From: Oscillospiraceae bacterium
GTDB lineage: Bacteria; Bacillota; Clostridia; Oscillospirales; Oscillospiraceae
NCBI GenBank assembly: GCA_015067945.1
Contig: SVLM01000004.1
Coordinates: 1 to 37,813 of the forward strand
Reading direction: 5' to 3'
DNA length: 37,813 nt
Positions 1 through 7,820 of the stretch are shown here, in pieces (position 1 is the stretch's first letter; every line of letters starts with the position of its first letter). The notes beneath the pieces are model-generated. The model saw only the letters and a program-made list of their open reading frames with translations. It was not told the origin of the DNA and did not search any database. The translations under genes were made by a program, and so were the position numbers.

Positions 1-34
1 GGAATGTATGTATTTGATTAACAGAATTTTATAT

Positions 35-76
35 CCCCCCACCCGGCTTGTACGGTGTGGGGGGATTCGCTATAAT
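35..76 (+). promoter_or_regulatory. Predicted sigma-A promoter with overlapping inverted repeat
   Basis: TTGTAC (48-53) and TATAAT (71-76) are separated by 17 bases, a good sigma-A layout for the transporter operon that follows. A perfect inverted repeat, CCCCCCAC (35-42) with GTGGGGGG (57-64), straddles the -35 box and runs into the spacer, where a repressor could block polymerase. The repeat is seen directly. That it is an operator for a metal- or cofactor-sensing regulator is inference from the operon content. Confidence 0.5.
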
Positions 77-195
77 TGTCGTAAAGGTGCCCCGGCTGGC
101 TGCAACCAAACCGGGGCGTGCCGACCCAAATCGTCAAATAAAGGCAGGCACTGTTATAATATCACAGCCTGCCGGGAAAAGAAAGAGGTATTTGT
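77..195 (+). promoter_or_regulatory. Structured 5' leader of transporter operon
   Basis: The predicted transcript has a leader of about 110 bases with two GC-rich hairpins: GCCCCGG (89-95) pairs with CCGGGGC (111-117), and GGCAGGC (143-149) pairs with GCCTGCC (167-173) just before the ribosome site (GAGG, start at 196). A second TATAAT (155-160) lies in the loop of the last hairpin. The layout could be a riboswitch or protein-binding leader. I cannot match it to a named riboswitch class; the conserved cobalamin-box sequence was not seen. Confidence 0.35.
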
Positions 196-1296
196 ATGAA
201 AAAGATTATTGCATTCTTCCTGTTGGCTGTTCTTTGTCTTGGCTTGTTTGCCGGATGCTCTGTTCCTGATGATACGGGCAGTGCTACCCGAACCGTCAAA
301 GACACTTGGGGTCGCGAAGTTGAGATCCCCGAAAATGTTGAAAATATCGTTTGCCTCGGCTCCGGCGCACCCAGAATTGCTGCATATTTAGGCGTGATGG
401 ATATGCTGGTTGGTGCTGAGGACCATGATAAGAAGGCGCAGACGGTGCTGCGTGATTACACCATGGTTTATCACGACGACATCAAGAACCTGCCTGCCGT
501 GGGCGCAGGCGGCGGTAGCGGTGCTAACAATGGCTATGCCGAGCAGATCATTGAAGTGCAGCCGGATGTGATTTTGGCAGGCTTTTCTCAGGAAGCCGCT
601 GAGGAATTGCAGAATCAAACCGGTATTCCCGTGGTCTGCGTCCGTTATCTGAGTATCAATTTCGTGGACGAAAGCTTCTACACCGCCATGCGGGTCTTCG
701 CGGAAGTGGTGGGCACTCAAGAGCGTTGTGAAGCGTTGCTGAAGTTCATTGACGATTGCAAAAAAGACTTGAATGACCGCACCAGGAATATTGCCGACAG
801 CGAGAAAAAGACCGCTTATACCGGTGCTGTTACCTTCTCCGGCCGGCATGGCTTTGCCGGAACCTATGCCAATTTCGGCCCCTTCCTGGGTGTCAATGCA
901 TTGAATGTTGCCGACGAAATAAAGAATACCAACTACTTTGAAACCGACCTAGAAAAGATTGTACAGTGGGACCCGGATGTAATTTTCCTGGACCCGGGCA
1001 ATATGGATCTTGTGAATGATGAATACAAGACCAACCCCGGTTATTTCAATGCGCTGCGGGCGGTGCAGGAAGGGAATGTCTACACCATGCCCTCCTTTAA
1101 TAACTGCGGCACCAATGTAACCTACGCCTTGATGGATGCATACTATGCAGGCATTGTTCTGTATCCCGAAGCCTTTGCTGATGTAAAGATGGAAACCATC
1201 GGCGCTAAAATCCTGCAGACTATGTTGGGCGAAAACTTTTTTGAAGAAATGGAACAGGGCGGTTTGTACTACGGCAAACTGACCATCGGTAAATAA
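196..1296 (+). CDS. ABC transporter substrate-binding lipoprotein (FecCD-type system)
   Basis: A 366-aa extracellular binding protein of the iron-siderophore/heme/cobalamin type (periplasmic-binding-protein class III). It starts with a charged N-terminus and a hydrophobic stretch ending in a lipobox (LFAGC, Cys21), so it should be a membrane-anchored lipoprotein. The mature part opens with a segment on a TWGREVEIP pattern, typical of the TroA/FepB-like fold, and later has the usual 'VQPDVIL' and 'WDPDVIFLDP' motifs. GAGG lies 7 bases before the ATG. It is the first gene of a four-gene operon and is followed after 2 bases by the permease. The ligand cannot be read from sequence. The FmdE-family gene at the operon end hints at a metal chelate or metal cofactor (inference). 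Confidence 0.88.
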   Translation: MKKIIAFFLLAVLCLGLFAGCSVPDDTGSATRTVKDTWGREVEIPENVENIVCLGSGAPRIAAYLGVMDMLVGAEDHDKKAQTVLRDYTMVYHDDIKNLPAVGAGGGSGANNGYAEQIIEVQPDVILAGFSQEAAEELQNQTGIPVVCVRYLSINFVDESFYTAMRVFAEVVGTQERCEALLKFIDDCKKDLNDRTRNIADSEKKTAYTGAVTFSGRHGFAGTYANFGPFLGVNALNVADEIKNTNYFETDLEKIVQWDPDVIFLDPGNMDLVNDEYKTNPGYFNALRAVQEGNVYTMPSFNNCGTNVTYALMDAYYAGIVLYPEAFADVKMETIGAKILQTMLGENFFEEMEQGGLYYGKLTIGK

Positions 1297-1298
1297 GT

Positions 1299-2366
1299 AT
1301 GAAACAGACCGATCTTACCGCATATAACAAGTACATACGAAAAAAGTGGATTGTTCTGCTGGTGATGATCGGTCTGCTTTTTGCGTCAGCCATTGCATCG
1401 TTGTCCGCAGGCTCCGCCAACCTGTCTGTTATTGATATTGTTCGGACAATTTTCGGTGGCGGCAACCGGCAGCAAAACACCATCATTTGGAATGTGCGAA
1501 TGCCCAGAGTTGCTACCGCCACGGTTGTTGGTATGGCTTTGGCTCTCAGTGGCTGTGTGATGCAAAATGTGCTGCGAAATCCTTTAGCATCTGCATCCAC
1601 TTTGGGCGTTTCTCAGGGCGCTTCCTTCGGTGCGGCGGTGGCCATCGTGTATTTTGGAGCAGGCATTCAGGTCAATGCCGGCGGTACCGCCTCTGCCCTC
1701 ACAGTGACGAACCCTGCCATGGTAACGCTATGCGCCTTCTTCGGTGGCATCGCTACCACCGCTGTGATTCTGGGACTGGCCCGTTTCCGGGGCAGCTCTC
1801 CTGCAACGATGGTTCTTGCCGGCGTGGCCATCAGCTCCATGTTCACCGGTGGCACGGCTTTGGTGCAATATTTTTGCGACGATGTGATGGTTGCCACCGT
1901 GGTCTACTGGACCTTCGGCAGTTTGGGCAGAGCCGGTTGGACGGAAATTGCTATTATTGCCGCACTGACCTTTGCTGCGTTTGTGTTTTTCTACTACAAT
2001 CGATGGAATTACAATGCCATGGAAGGCGGCACCCACACCGCAAAAAGCCTTGGTGTTCCCGTGGATCGGCTCATCGTACTGAGCATGGCACTGTGCGCCC
2101 TGATTTCCTCTGTAGCAGTAGCCTTTGTTGGCTGCATCAGCTTTATAGGTCTCATTGCGTCCCATATCATGCGACGGTTTGTGGGCGATGATTACCGTTT
2201 TCTGATTCCCTGCAGTGCTTTGTGCGGCGGTGTTTTATTGCTGCTTTCGGACATCGTTTCCCGGATGCTGCTTTCTCCCACGGTGCTGCCCATCGGTGCC
2301 CTGACCTCTTTCCTTGGCGCACCGCTGTTCCTCTATCTGATTATCAAAGGAGGTAAGCGGAAATGA
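1299..2366 (+). CDS. ABC transporter permease, FecCD/BtuC family
   Basis: A 355-aa integral membrane permease. The sequence is a series of hydrophobic segments, consistent with the roughly ten helices of the BtuC/FecCD family. It carries the family motifs 'RMPRVATATVVGMALALSGCVMQ' in shortened form as RMPR (near residue 67) and SGCVMQNVLRNPLA (near residue 87), plus 'FIGLIASHIMRRFVG' near residue 280, the helix pair that contacts the ATPase. The start is 2 bases after the stop of the lipoprotein gene, so translation is probably coupled. Its end overlaps the ATPase start by 4 bases. It forms the channel of the importer in the cytoplasmic membrane. Confidence 0.92.
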   Translation: MKQTDLTAYNKYIRKKWIVLLVMIGLLFASAIASLSAGSANLSVIDIVRTIFGGGNRQQNTIIWNVRMPRVATATVVGMALALSGCVMQNVLRNPLASASTLGVSQGASFGAAVAIVYFGAGIQVNAGGTASALTVTNPAMVTLCAFFGGIATTAVILGLARFRGSSPATMVLAGVAISSMFTGGTALVQYFCDDVMVATVVYWTFGSLGRAGWTEIAIIAALTFAAFVFFYYNRWNYNAMEGGTHTAKSLGVPVDRLIVLSMALCALISSVAVAFVGCISFIGLIASHIMRRFVGDDYRFLIPCSALCGGVLLLLSDIVSRMLLSPTVLPIGALTSFLGAPLFLYLIIKGGKRK

Positions 2367-3112
2367 TCGAGATCAAAAGTATTTCCTTTTCTTATCCCGA
2401 TGGGGATATTCTAAAGAACGTAGGCTTTACTGCTGAAAGCGGAGAAGTCGTTGGTCTGTTGGGAAATAACGGCGCCGGCAAAAGCACCTTCGTCACCTGC
2501 CTGAACCGGATCCGCAAGCCTAAAAGCGGCAGCATGACCATCGACGGCAAAAACGCATTTCAAATGAGCCGCAACGAACTGGCTCGCACGGTTTCCTATG
2601 TAGCACAGAAAAATGAGTTGACACACAGCACGGTTTTTGATTGTGTTTTGTTGGGTCGGAAACCCTACATTACCTGGTCCGTCAGCCAAGAGGATCTGGA
2701 TATTTGCACCCGTATTATGGAACGGGTGGGGTTGCTGGATTTTCAGTTGCGGTATATGGATGAGTTATCCGGCGGTGAATTGCAAAAAGTTATGCTGGCA
2801 AGAGCATTGGTTGCAGAACCGAAATTGTTGCTTTTGGACGAGCCCACCAGTAATTTAGACCCCAAAAACCAGTATGAAATGATGGCCTTGGTGCAGGAAT
2901 TGGCGAAAGAGCAAGGTTTTACCGTCATTACCGTCATCCACGACTTGAATCTGGCTCTGCGGTTCTGTGATAAATTCTACTTTTTGAAGGCCGGCAAGGG
3001 ATACAGCTACGGCGGTATCGAAACTGTCACCGCCGAAACTCTGGCGGATGTTTACGGCATTAAAGCCCAGGTACTGGACATTGAGGGACGAAAAATTGTG
3101 ATAATGGAGTGA
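2363..3112 (+). CDS. ABC transporter ATP-binding protein, FecE/BtuD type
   Basis: A 249-aa cytoplasmic ATPase that powers the FecCD-type importer. Walker A (GNNGAGKST) lies near residues 35-43. The ABC signature (LSGGELQKVMLARAL) is near residue 133, followed by Walker B (LLLLDEPTSNLD) and the switch His in 'VIHDLNLAL'. All key motifs are intact and the length is normal. GGAGG sits just before its ATG, within the end of the permease gene, which it overlaps by 4 bases. Its stop is 5 bases before the preferred start of the FmdE-family gene. Confidence 0.93.
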   Translation: MIEIKSISFSYPDGDILKNVGFTAESGEVVGLLGNNGAGKSTFVTCLNRIRKPKSGSMTIDGKNAFQMSRNELARTVSYVAQKNELTHSTVFDCVLLGRKPYITWSVSQEDLDICTRIMERVGLLDFQLRYMDELSGGELQKVMLARALVAEPKLLLLDEPTSNLDPKNQYEMMALVQELAKEQGFTVITVIHDLNLALRFCDKFYFLKAGKGYSYGGIETVTAETLADVYGIKAQVLDIEGRKIVIME

Positions 3113-3117
3113 AGTAT

Positions 3118-3639
3118 ATGAAAACATGGAATGATTGTGTGGCCTTCCACGGCCATGAATGCGGTGGTCTGACCATCGGTTACAAGGCAAGCCTGTACGC
3201 AATTGCGCTTTTGAATCTGGAGTTTTCCGCCGACGAGCAGGTGGTTTGTATCTCCGAAAATGACGCCTGCGGCGTGGATGCGGTGCAGGTCATGCTGGGC
3301 TGCAGCATCGGCAAGGGAAACCTTCTGTTCCATATGCGTGGCAAGCAGGCATTCTCTTTCTATAACCGCAAAACCGGTGCCTCCGTCCGTCTGGTGCTGA
3401 AGCCCAAACCCGAGGGCATGACCCGTGAGGAATCCTTTGCTTACTATCAGAGCTGTGAGCCGAAGGATATGTTCGACGTGAAGGAAGCAACGATTCAGCT
3501 GCCGGAGAAGGCACGGCTGTTTGATTCCTACACTTGTGAGTGCTGCGGAGAAAGCACCGGAGCTAACTGGATTCGTCTGGCAGGCGGCAAAAAACTCTGC
3601 CTGGACTGCTACGAAACCTACGACAGATTCAATGTATAA
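3118..3639 (+). CDS. FmdE-family protein with C-terminal zinc ribbon
   Basis: A 173-aa protein with the FmdE domain (named for formylmethanofuran dehydrogenase operons). It shows the HGHECGG metal-site motif near residue 10 and the NDACGVDAVQVMLGC motif near residue 45. The C-terminus has a small zinc ribbon (CECC then CLDC). I chose ATG 3118 because GGAG lies 8 bases upstream; a GTG at 3109 overlapping the ATPase stop is possible. Family members occur beside molybdenum/tungsten enzymes and metal transporters, but the biochemical role is not settled. Its fixed place at the end of a FecCD importer operon suggests it handles the imported metal or cofactor inside the cell (inference). Confidence 0.82.
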   Translation: MKTWNDCVAFHGHECGGLTIGYKASLYAIALLNLEFSADEQVVCISENDACGVDAVQVMLGCSIGKGNLLFHMRGKQAFSFYNRKTGASVRLVLKPKPEGMTREESFAYYQSCEPKDMFDVKEATIQLPEKARLFDSYTCECCGESTGANWIRLAGGKKLCLDCYETYDRFNV

Positions 3640-3678
3640 CAAAATCATCTTGTAACTAAGCCGAGAAATATAAAAAGC

Positions 3679-3723
3679 AACGTACCTGCGACTAAAATTC
3701 GCAGGTGCGTTTTGTTTTGTCTT
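3679..3723 (+). terminator. Rho-independent terminator of the transporter-FmdE operon
   Basis: A 13-bp stem (3679-3691 with 3699-3711, one G-U pair) with a 7-base loop is followed by a T-rich tract (TTGTTTTGTCTTT). It lies 40 bases after the FmdE-family stop codon. Confidence 0.9.
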
Positions 3724-3725
3724 TC

Positions 3726-3822
3726 AGTATTCCACTTTTTCAGGATGTTGACAATCACAGACAGAGCCGGCAGTTCCATCAGCGGGCCGATGCCCAGTGT
3801 CAAAGAAACCGACGGCCGCTCC
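3726..3822 (-). pseudogene. 3' remnant of a possible permease gene (ACR3-like)
   Basis: Reading the - strand gives an open stretch with 'LTLGIGPLMELPALSVIVNIL', resembling the last helix of ACR3-type arsenite permeases or related transporters, where a 'GxxVEVP'-like motif is common. No start codon or upstream part is present. The reading frame breaks just before the attachment-like repeat at 3851. The most likely story is that an insertion or deletion removed the rest of the gene. The family assignment is weak because only about 30 residues remain. Confidence 0.35.
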
Positions 3823-3850
3823 GGGGGCAGAACTCTCCATTATTCATTTC

Positions 3851-3880
3851 TTTTTCTTTGTTTATAGCAGGTCAATTTTG
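3851..3880 (+). repeat. Attachment-like core repeat, copy 1 (left end)
   Basis: TTTTTCTTTGTTTATAG (3851-3867) is followed by a 5-base variable stretch (CAGGT) and then CAATTTTG. The same 17-mer occurs at 34605-34621, and 16 bases of it at 8645-8660, all in the same orientation. The stop codon of the outer integrase gene overlaps this copy, which is where an element-end attachment site is expected. Confidence 0.75.
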
Positions 3881-5293
3881 GGATTGGAGTTTTGCTTTTT
3901 CGGCGGCGATTTCGGATTGGGTTTTCGTGATGAGGGCAGCGAGTTTGGCTTCGCATTCTTCCCGGGTGGGGGCGTAGACATTCCGGGAAATCCGTTTGCC
4001 GTGGGCATCCCGGGGTGAGTATCTGCCTTCCCAGAGGTGATCGTTCAGCTGGTACACACCGCCGGTGCCCGGTTTGCGGTACTTACTTTTATAGGGCTGG
4101 AAGCCGCTTCGGGCGATCCGCTGGCGGGCTTCCTCCGGTGGGACGGGCGTATCGGTCTTGCAGATGGTACGATCGATCCTCACAGCTGCCTGGCGCTGCA
4201 TGGTGTCGGTAACGTGGGAGTAGATGTCCAGCGTGGTGGCCGAAGAAATGTGCCCTATAATCGCCGACAGGGTCTTCACATCCATTCCGTGCTGCAATGC
4301 CATAGTTGCGAAGGTATGCCGCAGGTCGTGGAATCGCACCTGACGGCATCCGGCTCGCTCCAACGCCTTTTGGAGCTGCTTGCGGACGCTGTTATTGCGC
4401 ACCGGCATATCCGCCTTGACCGGTGATGGGAACATCCATCGGGAATTTACCGTTTCCCGGTAGGCTTTCAGCACCTGCAGCACCGCCGGTGGCAGAATGA
4501 TGGTGCGGATGGAGGACTTGGTTTTCGGCTCACTGAGGTGGATTTCGTGTCCCACGAAGGTCACCGTCTTATTGATGTACAATTCTCCGGTCTCGAAATT
4601 CAGGTCGTCCCACTGCAGTGCCAGCAGTTCCCCCTCCCGCAGGCCGGTGGAGATCTCCAGCAGGAACAGTTCGTAGTGACCGTCCTCTTTGATCTGAATG
4701 AGGAAGCGTTGCAGCTCCTCCTGGGTCAGCACGTTCATCTCTCCGGACTTCTTGGGCGGCAGCTTGCAGCCGATGGCAGGGTTGACACGAATCAAACCCT
4801 CCTCCACCGCCTTTTCCAATGCAGAGCGGCAGCTGGCGTGGCACAGCCGCACCGTCCGGTTGGACAACCCCGGGCCGTAATACTCCACATTGATCAGCCG
4901 GCCGTCGGTTTTCAGCCGGGCATAGAACTGCTGCAGGTCACTCTGGGTCAGCTTGTTCAAAGGAATTTTGCCCAGCACCGGAATGATGTGCTTGTAGATC
5001 CGATCCTCTGCCCCCAGCTGAGAGCTCAGGCGCAGCTTCGGCTTGTTATAGGTTTGATACCAGAAGTCCATCCAATCACCGAAGGGCATATCCGGTTTGC
5101 ACCGGGTCACCGGTGGGCCGTATTTTTCCAGCAGTTCGTTGAGTTTTTCGACGCATTCGTGCCGGGTTTTAGCGATGGCGGATTTGGTAATTGGCAGACC
5201 TTTTTCGTCATAGCCGGTGACCACCCGGGCCTCCCAGCGGCCGTCTGTGCGCTTGCGGACGGTGCCACTTCCCTGTTTTCTTCGCTTTGCCAT
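3872..5293 (-). CDS. Tyrosine integrase 1 with arm-binding domains at both ends
   Basis: A 473-aa site-specific recombinase of the Tn916/lambda integrase superfamily. It has an N-terminal AP2-like arm-binding domain (residues about 8-58), a SAM-like core-binding domain (about 70-175) and the catalytic domain with Arg219, His322-x-x-Arg325, His348 and the nucleophile Tyr358. Family members usually end soon after the tyrosine. Here about 65 more residues follow, and 409-455 look like a second copy of the N-terminal arm-binding domain (GGVYQLNDHLWEGRYSPRDA against GTVRKRTDGRWEARVVTGYD). The start has AGGAGG 6 bases upstream. It is the second gene after integrase 2 (11-base gap). The stop lies inside the left core repeat, as expected for the integrase at the element end. 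Confidence 0.93.
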   Translation of the reverse strand: MAKRRKQGSGTVRKRTDGRWEARVVTGYDEKGLPITKSAIAKTRHECVEKLNELLEKYGPPVTRCKPDMPFGDWMDFWYQTYNKPKLRLSSQLGAEDRIYKHIIPVLGKIPLNKLTQSDLQQFYARLKTDGRLINVEYYGPGLSNRTVRLCHASCRSALEKAVEEGLIRVNPAIGCKLPPKKSGEMNVLTQEELQRFLIQIKEDGHYELFLLEISTGLREGELLALQWDDLNFETGELYINKTVTFVGHEIHLSEPKTKSSIRTIILPPAVLQVLKAYRETVNSRWMFPSPVKADMPVRNNSVRKQLQKALERAGCRQVRFHDLRHTFATMALQHGMDVKTLSAIIGHISSATTLDIYSHVTDTMQRQAAVRIDRTICKTDTPVPPEEARQRIARSGFQPYKSKYRKPGTGGVYQLNDHLWEGRYSPRDAHGKRISRNVYAPTREECEAKLAALITKTQSEIAAEKAKLQSQN

Positions 5294-5304
5294 AGCTTAC
5301 CTCC

Positions 5305-6456
5305 TTACATAATTTCGCTGAGGAAATCCTCCACGATGCCCGACGCTCTGTGGTGCATATCCGTAGTCACGTGGGTGTAGGTATCCACGGTGAAGGACGC
5401 ATTGGTGTGACCTAAAATACCGGACAGGGTTTTGGCATCCACGCCACCGGACAGCGCGTGGGTAGCGAAGGTGTGCCGCAGGTCGTGGAAGCGGATTGAC
5501 GGCAGACCTGCATACCGCAGCAGGGTCTTCATCCGGTGGTAGGCTGTCGCCGGCGACAGCGGAAGTTCCGGCTTCGTCAGGTTATGGAAGATCCATTCGC
5601 TGTAAGATTTCTGCTTTCTCGCTTTCAGCAGCTCCACGGTGCTGGGCGGCAGCTGGATCACACGGCTGCCGGCATTGGTCTTGGTTTGCCCCACCTGCAC
5701 TCCGCCGCCCTTTCTCTCGGTCACCGAGCGATGAATTTGCAGCCGGCCGGTGGCTTCGTCGAAGTCCTGCCACCGCAGGCCACAGATCTCACCCTTGCGC
5801 AGGCCGGTGGTCAGCTCCGTGCAGAAGAAGTCCGACCAATCCGGGTCTGCGCATACCACATCTAAGAATTTTTCCAGCTGTGCGTCCGTCAGGATCTGCT
5901 TGGGCGCATAATTATTCTTGGGGATCACCGTGCCGTCGGTAGGATTTTTCACGATGAACCGCTGCCGCACCGCCTCGTTCAGTGCCTGATGGAGCAGCAT
6001 ATGGATGGCACGAACCACGCTGTCCGACAGCGAATCGCCCTTTTCGTAATGCTCATTGACCCGGCCGTTGGCCTTGAGGAAGTTGTAAAGCTTCTGCACA
6101 TCGGCGGTGGTGATGGCACTGAGTTTCTTGTCACCCAAGTACGGCTTGATGTAGTGATCACTAAGACCCCGGTAACTTCGCAGCGTGCTTTCCCGGATGG
6201 TATAAGTTTTGTACTCCGCAAGCCACTTGTCCAGCCACTGGGAAAGGGTCAAGTTGTAGCCATCGGTCAGCTCCACATCCCGGTGCAGCTCGATCTGGTT
6301 GTGAAGCTTGTCCATCAGCTCCCGCTGACTTTTGGCGAAGACGCTGCGGAAAATCGGCTTGCCGTCTTCCTTGTGACCGGCCACGATTCTTCCTTCCCAG
6401 CGGCCATCGCTGCGTTTTCTGACCAGGCCATCGCCGGATGGTCGTTTCTTTGCCAT
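5305..6456 (-). CDS. Tyrosine integrase 2
   Basis: A 383-aa tyrosine recombinase of the same class as its downstream neighbour, with the normal length for Tn916-type integrases. It has an N-terminal AP2-like arm-binding domain (GDGLVRKRSDGRWEGR), a core-binding domain, and a catalytic domain with 'TTGLRKGE' (first Arg), 'FHDLRHTFATHAL' (His-x-x-Arg), 'ILGH' and the tyrosine in 'VDTYTHVT'. The preferred start is 6456, with AAAGGAGG upstream; a reading 13 codons longer lacks a ribosome site. It is cotranscribed with integrase 1. Two different integrases side by side suggest they act together or at different steps (inference). Confidence 0.93.
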   Translation of the reverse strand: MAKKRPSGDGLVRKRSDGRWEGRIVAGHKEDGKPIFRSVFAKSQRELMDKLHNQIELHRDVELTDGYNLTLSQWLDKWLAEYKTYTIRESTLRSYRGLSDHYIKPYLGDKKLSAITTADVQKLYNFLKANGRVNEHYEKGDSLSDSVVRAIHMLLHQALNEAVRQRFIVKNPTDGTVIPKNNYAPKQILTDAQLEKFLDVVCADPDWSDFFCTELTTGLRKGEICGLRWQDFDEATGRLQIHRSVTERKGGGVQVGQTKTNAGSRVIQLPPSTVELLKARKQKSYSEWIFHNLTKPELPLSPATAYHRMKTLLRYAGLPSIRFHDLRHTFATHALSGGVDAKTLSGILGHTNASFTVDTYTHVTTDMHHRASGIVEDFLSEIM

Positions 6457-6736
6457 GGGTATTCCCTCCTTTTTCAGCACAACACAATATCGCAACAGCT
6501 TCGAAAAGTCCAGCGAGAATGGGGACTTTTTTCGAATTTTTCCGCAAAAAGCGGTGGTTCCAAAACGGGGAGAAGCTCAATAAATTTTCCCCAGGGGCAA
6601 AGGTACACAAAATCGAACTTTTGGGGCTCAATACTGCCCGTTTTTTCGCAAACGACCCGCTGTTGCGGGACGATGTGAGGAGGGCGAAAAATGCGTTCTC
6701 CCTTTTGCTTTAACCTGCTTCAAAATAATCTCTCGC
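6457..6736 (-). other. Intergenic region between the integrases and the winged-helix gene, with hairpin
   Basis: No convincing gene is present. On either strand, AAAAGTCC (6504-6511) pairs with GGACTTTT (6523-6530), with further pairing in the flanking TCGA bases. The hairpin lies about 50 bases upstream of integrase 2 in the transcript and could act as an attenuator between the control genes and the integrases (inference). A short GC hairpin (CCCGC...GCGGG) lies near 6656-6669. Confidence 0.3.
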
Positions 6737-7378
6737 TCATACCCTCGTCTTGGGCAAATTTTTGAGTCCATTTTCTATGGAAAAGACCACTGCGTCGGCA
6801 ATGGGGCGAATGGTGTAAAGCAGATTTCCGTTCCGCTTTTTTCCGTGTTTGCCCCAGACCTGAGTCGGCTCGGTATAGATCAGGTGCTTGTCCACCAAGC
6901 TGTCCACATACTTTTTCACTGTGCCGCGGCTCATATGGATTGCTTCGCCAATGGTTTTGTAACTGGGGTAGCATTGGTAGGTGTCGCGATTCTCGCAACT
7001 GAGCAGGAATGCGTACACCGCAATTTCTCCGGCGCACAGGTGCAGAGTGAAGAGTTCATTGGGAAGCAGAAAAGAATTTTTGATCTTTTCAAACTTAGGC
7101 AGCAACCAGAAGCCCCAAGGGCGATTTGTGATTTTCCTTTTGATCAGCAAATAACCTTCGTCTATCTCGATCAGATTTTTGTTGATCAGCATTTGGATGC
7201 GTTTTTGGATCACCGCTTCTGATGCGTGCAGTTCGTTGGACAGTTTTTTGCAATTAACCGGTGGTGCGTACCGTTTGCGAAAGCAATTGAAAGTCAGGTA
7301 CACATAGATTGCAATCGCAACCGCATCCAAATCGTAAGTGAAGATGCGATTGGAAACTGCGAAGCTGTTTTTCTTCAT
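6737..7378 (-). CDS. Winged-helix protein, replication-initiator or regulator type
   Basis: A 213-aa protein with two helix-turn-helix segments. Residues about 40-75 (KLSNELHASEAVIQKRIQML) resemble one winged helix. Residues about 140-170 (SYKTIGEAIHMSRGTVKKYV) are a clear GntR/MarR-like helix-turn-helix of the type called helix_turn_helix_36. Similar double-winged-helix proteins in Firmicutes mobile elements are annotated as replication initiators or regulators, but no catalytic motif is visible. It starts 4 bases after the excisionase stop and lies upstream of the integrases, so it is probably in the same SOS-controlled transcript. Confidence 0.6.
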   Translation of the reverse strand: MKKNSFAVSNRIFTYDLDAVAIAIYVYLTFNCFRKRYAPPVNCKKLSNELHASEAVIQKRIQMLINKNLIEIDEGYLLIKRKITNRPWGFWLLPKFEKIKNSFLLPNELFTLHLCAGEIAVYAFLLSCENRDTYQCYPSYKTIGEAIHMSRGTVKKYVDSLVDKHLIYTEPTQVWGKHGKKRNGNLLYTIRPIADAVVFSIENGLKNLPKTRV

Positions 7379-7382
7379 CCGG

Positions 7383-7586
7383 TCACTTCCCTACTTGTTC
7401 TTCCACCCATCGGCGGAAGTGATCCTTGGGAATCACCAACCGGTTGCCGATGTGCAGCGACGGGAAGCCATCGTCGTGCATCAGCTCGTAAGCTGAAGAA
7501 ATGGACACACCCAACACATCCGCCACCATCTGCGCGCTTAAGAACAGCGGCAGCTCCTCATAACTTTTGATGATTGAATCTTTCAT
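7383..7586 (-). CDS. xis: Excisionase-type helix-turn-helix protein
   Basis: A 67-aa protein of the excisionase/MerR-like HTH_17 family: 'LFLSAQMVADVLGVSISSAYELMHDDGFPSLHIGNRLVIPKDHFRRWV' in outline, with the typical helix-turn-helix followed by a small wing ending in a Trp. I start it at 7586, where AGGAGG lies 7 bases upstream; a longer reading to 7649 has no ribosome site. Proteins of this type bend attachment-site DNA and direct the integrase towards excision. It is the first gene downstream of the SOS-type promoter. Confidence 0.85.
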   Translation of the reverse strand: MKDSIIKSYEELPLFLSAQMVADVLGVSISSAYELMHDDGFPSLHIGNRLVIPKDHFRRWVEEQVGK

Positions 7587-7637
7587 AATAATTCCTCCTC
7601 TGTTTTTTGAAAATAAAAAAGACCTGCCACAGCATCT

Positions 7638-7696
7638 CACGAAATGCAAACCGCAAATGGGTATAGTATCCCCACTGTGGTGTGGTGCATTTCGTG
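7638..7696 (-). promoter_or_regulatory. Long hairpin in the excisionase leader
   Basis: CACGAAATGCA (7638-7648) is perfectly complementary to TGCATTTCGTG (7686-7696), giving an 11-bp stem with a 37-base loop. It lies 52 bases upstream of the excisionase start inside a predicted 228-base leader. It could be a transcript-level switch or a protein-binding palindrome. The stem is seen; the role is inferred. Confidence 0.5.
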
Positions 7697-7820
7697 CCTG
7701 CTATGTACAAGTCCTCAGATGGATTTTGGAATCATCCGCAAGAAAAAGAGCCATCGCCGAGCTTCGCCGGGTGGCATAGGCACGGGTTGCGATATGAAAT
7801 TGTGATATGTAGGTGCTGTT

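Noticed and set aside
4538..5380. 280-aa open frame antisense to integrase 1
   Set aside because: A shadow frame in GC-rich coding sequence without ribosome site or recognisable domain.
5989..6678. 229-aa open frame antisense to integrase 2
   Set aside because: Shadow frame; the - strand integrase has complete catalytic motifs and a good start.
6690..6764. Tiny + strand frame with AGGAGGG upstream
   Set aside because: Only about 24 codons, ends antisense to the winged-helix gene, no conserved feature.
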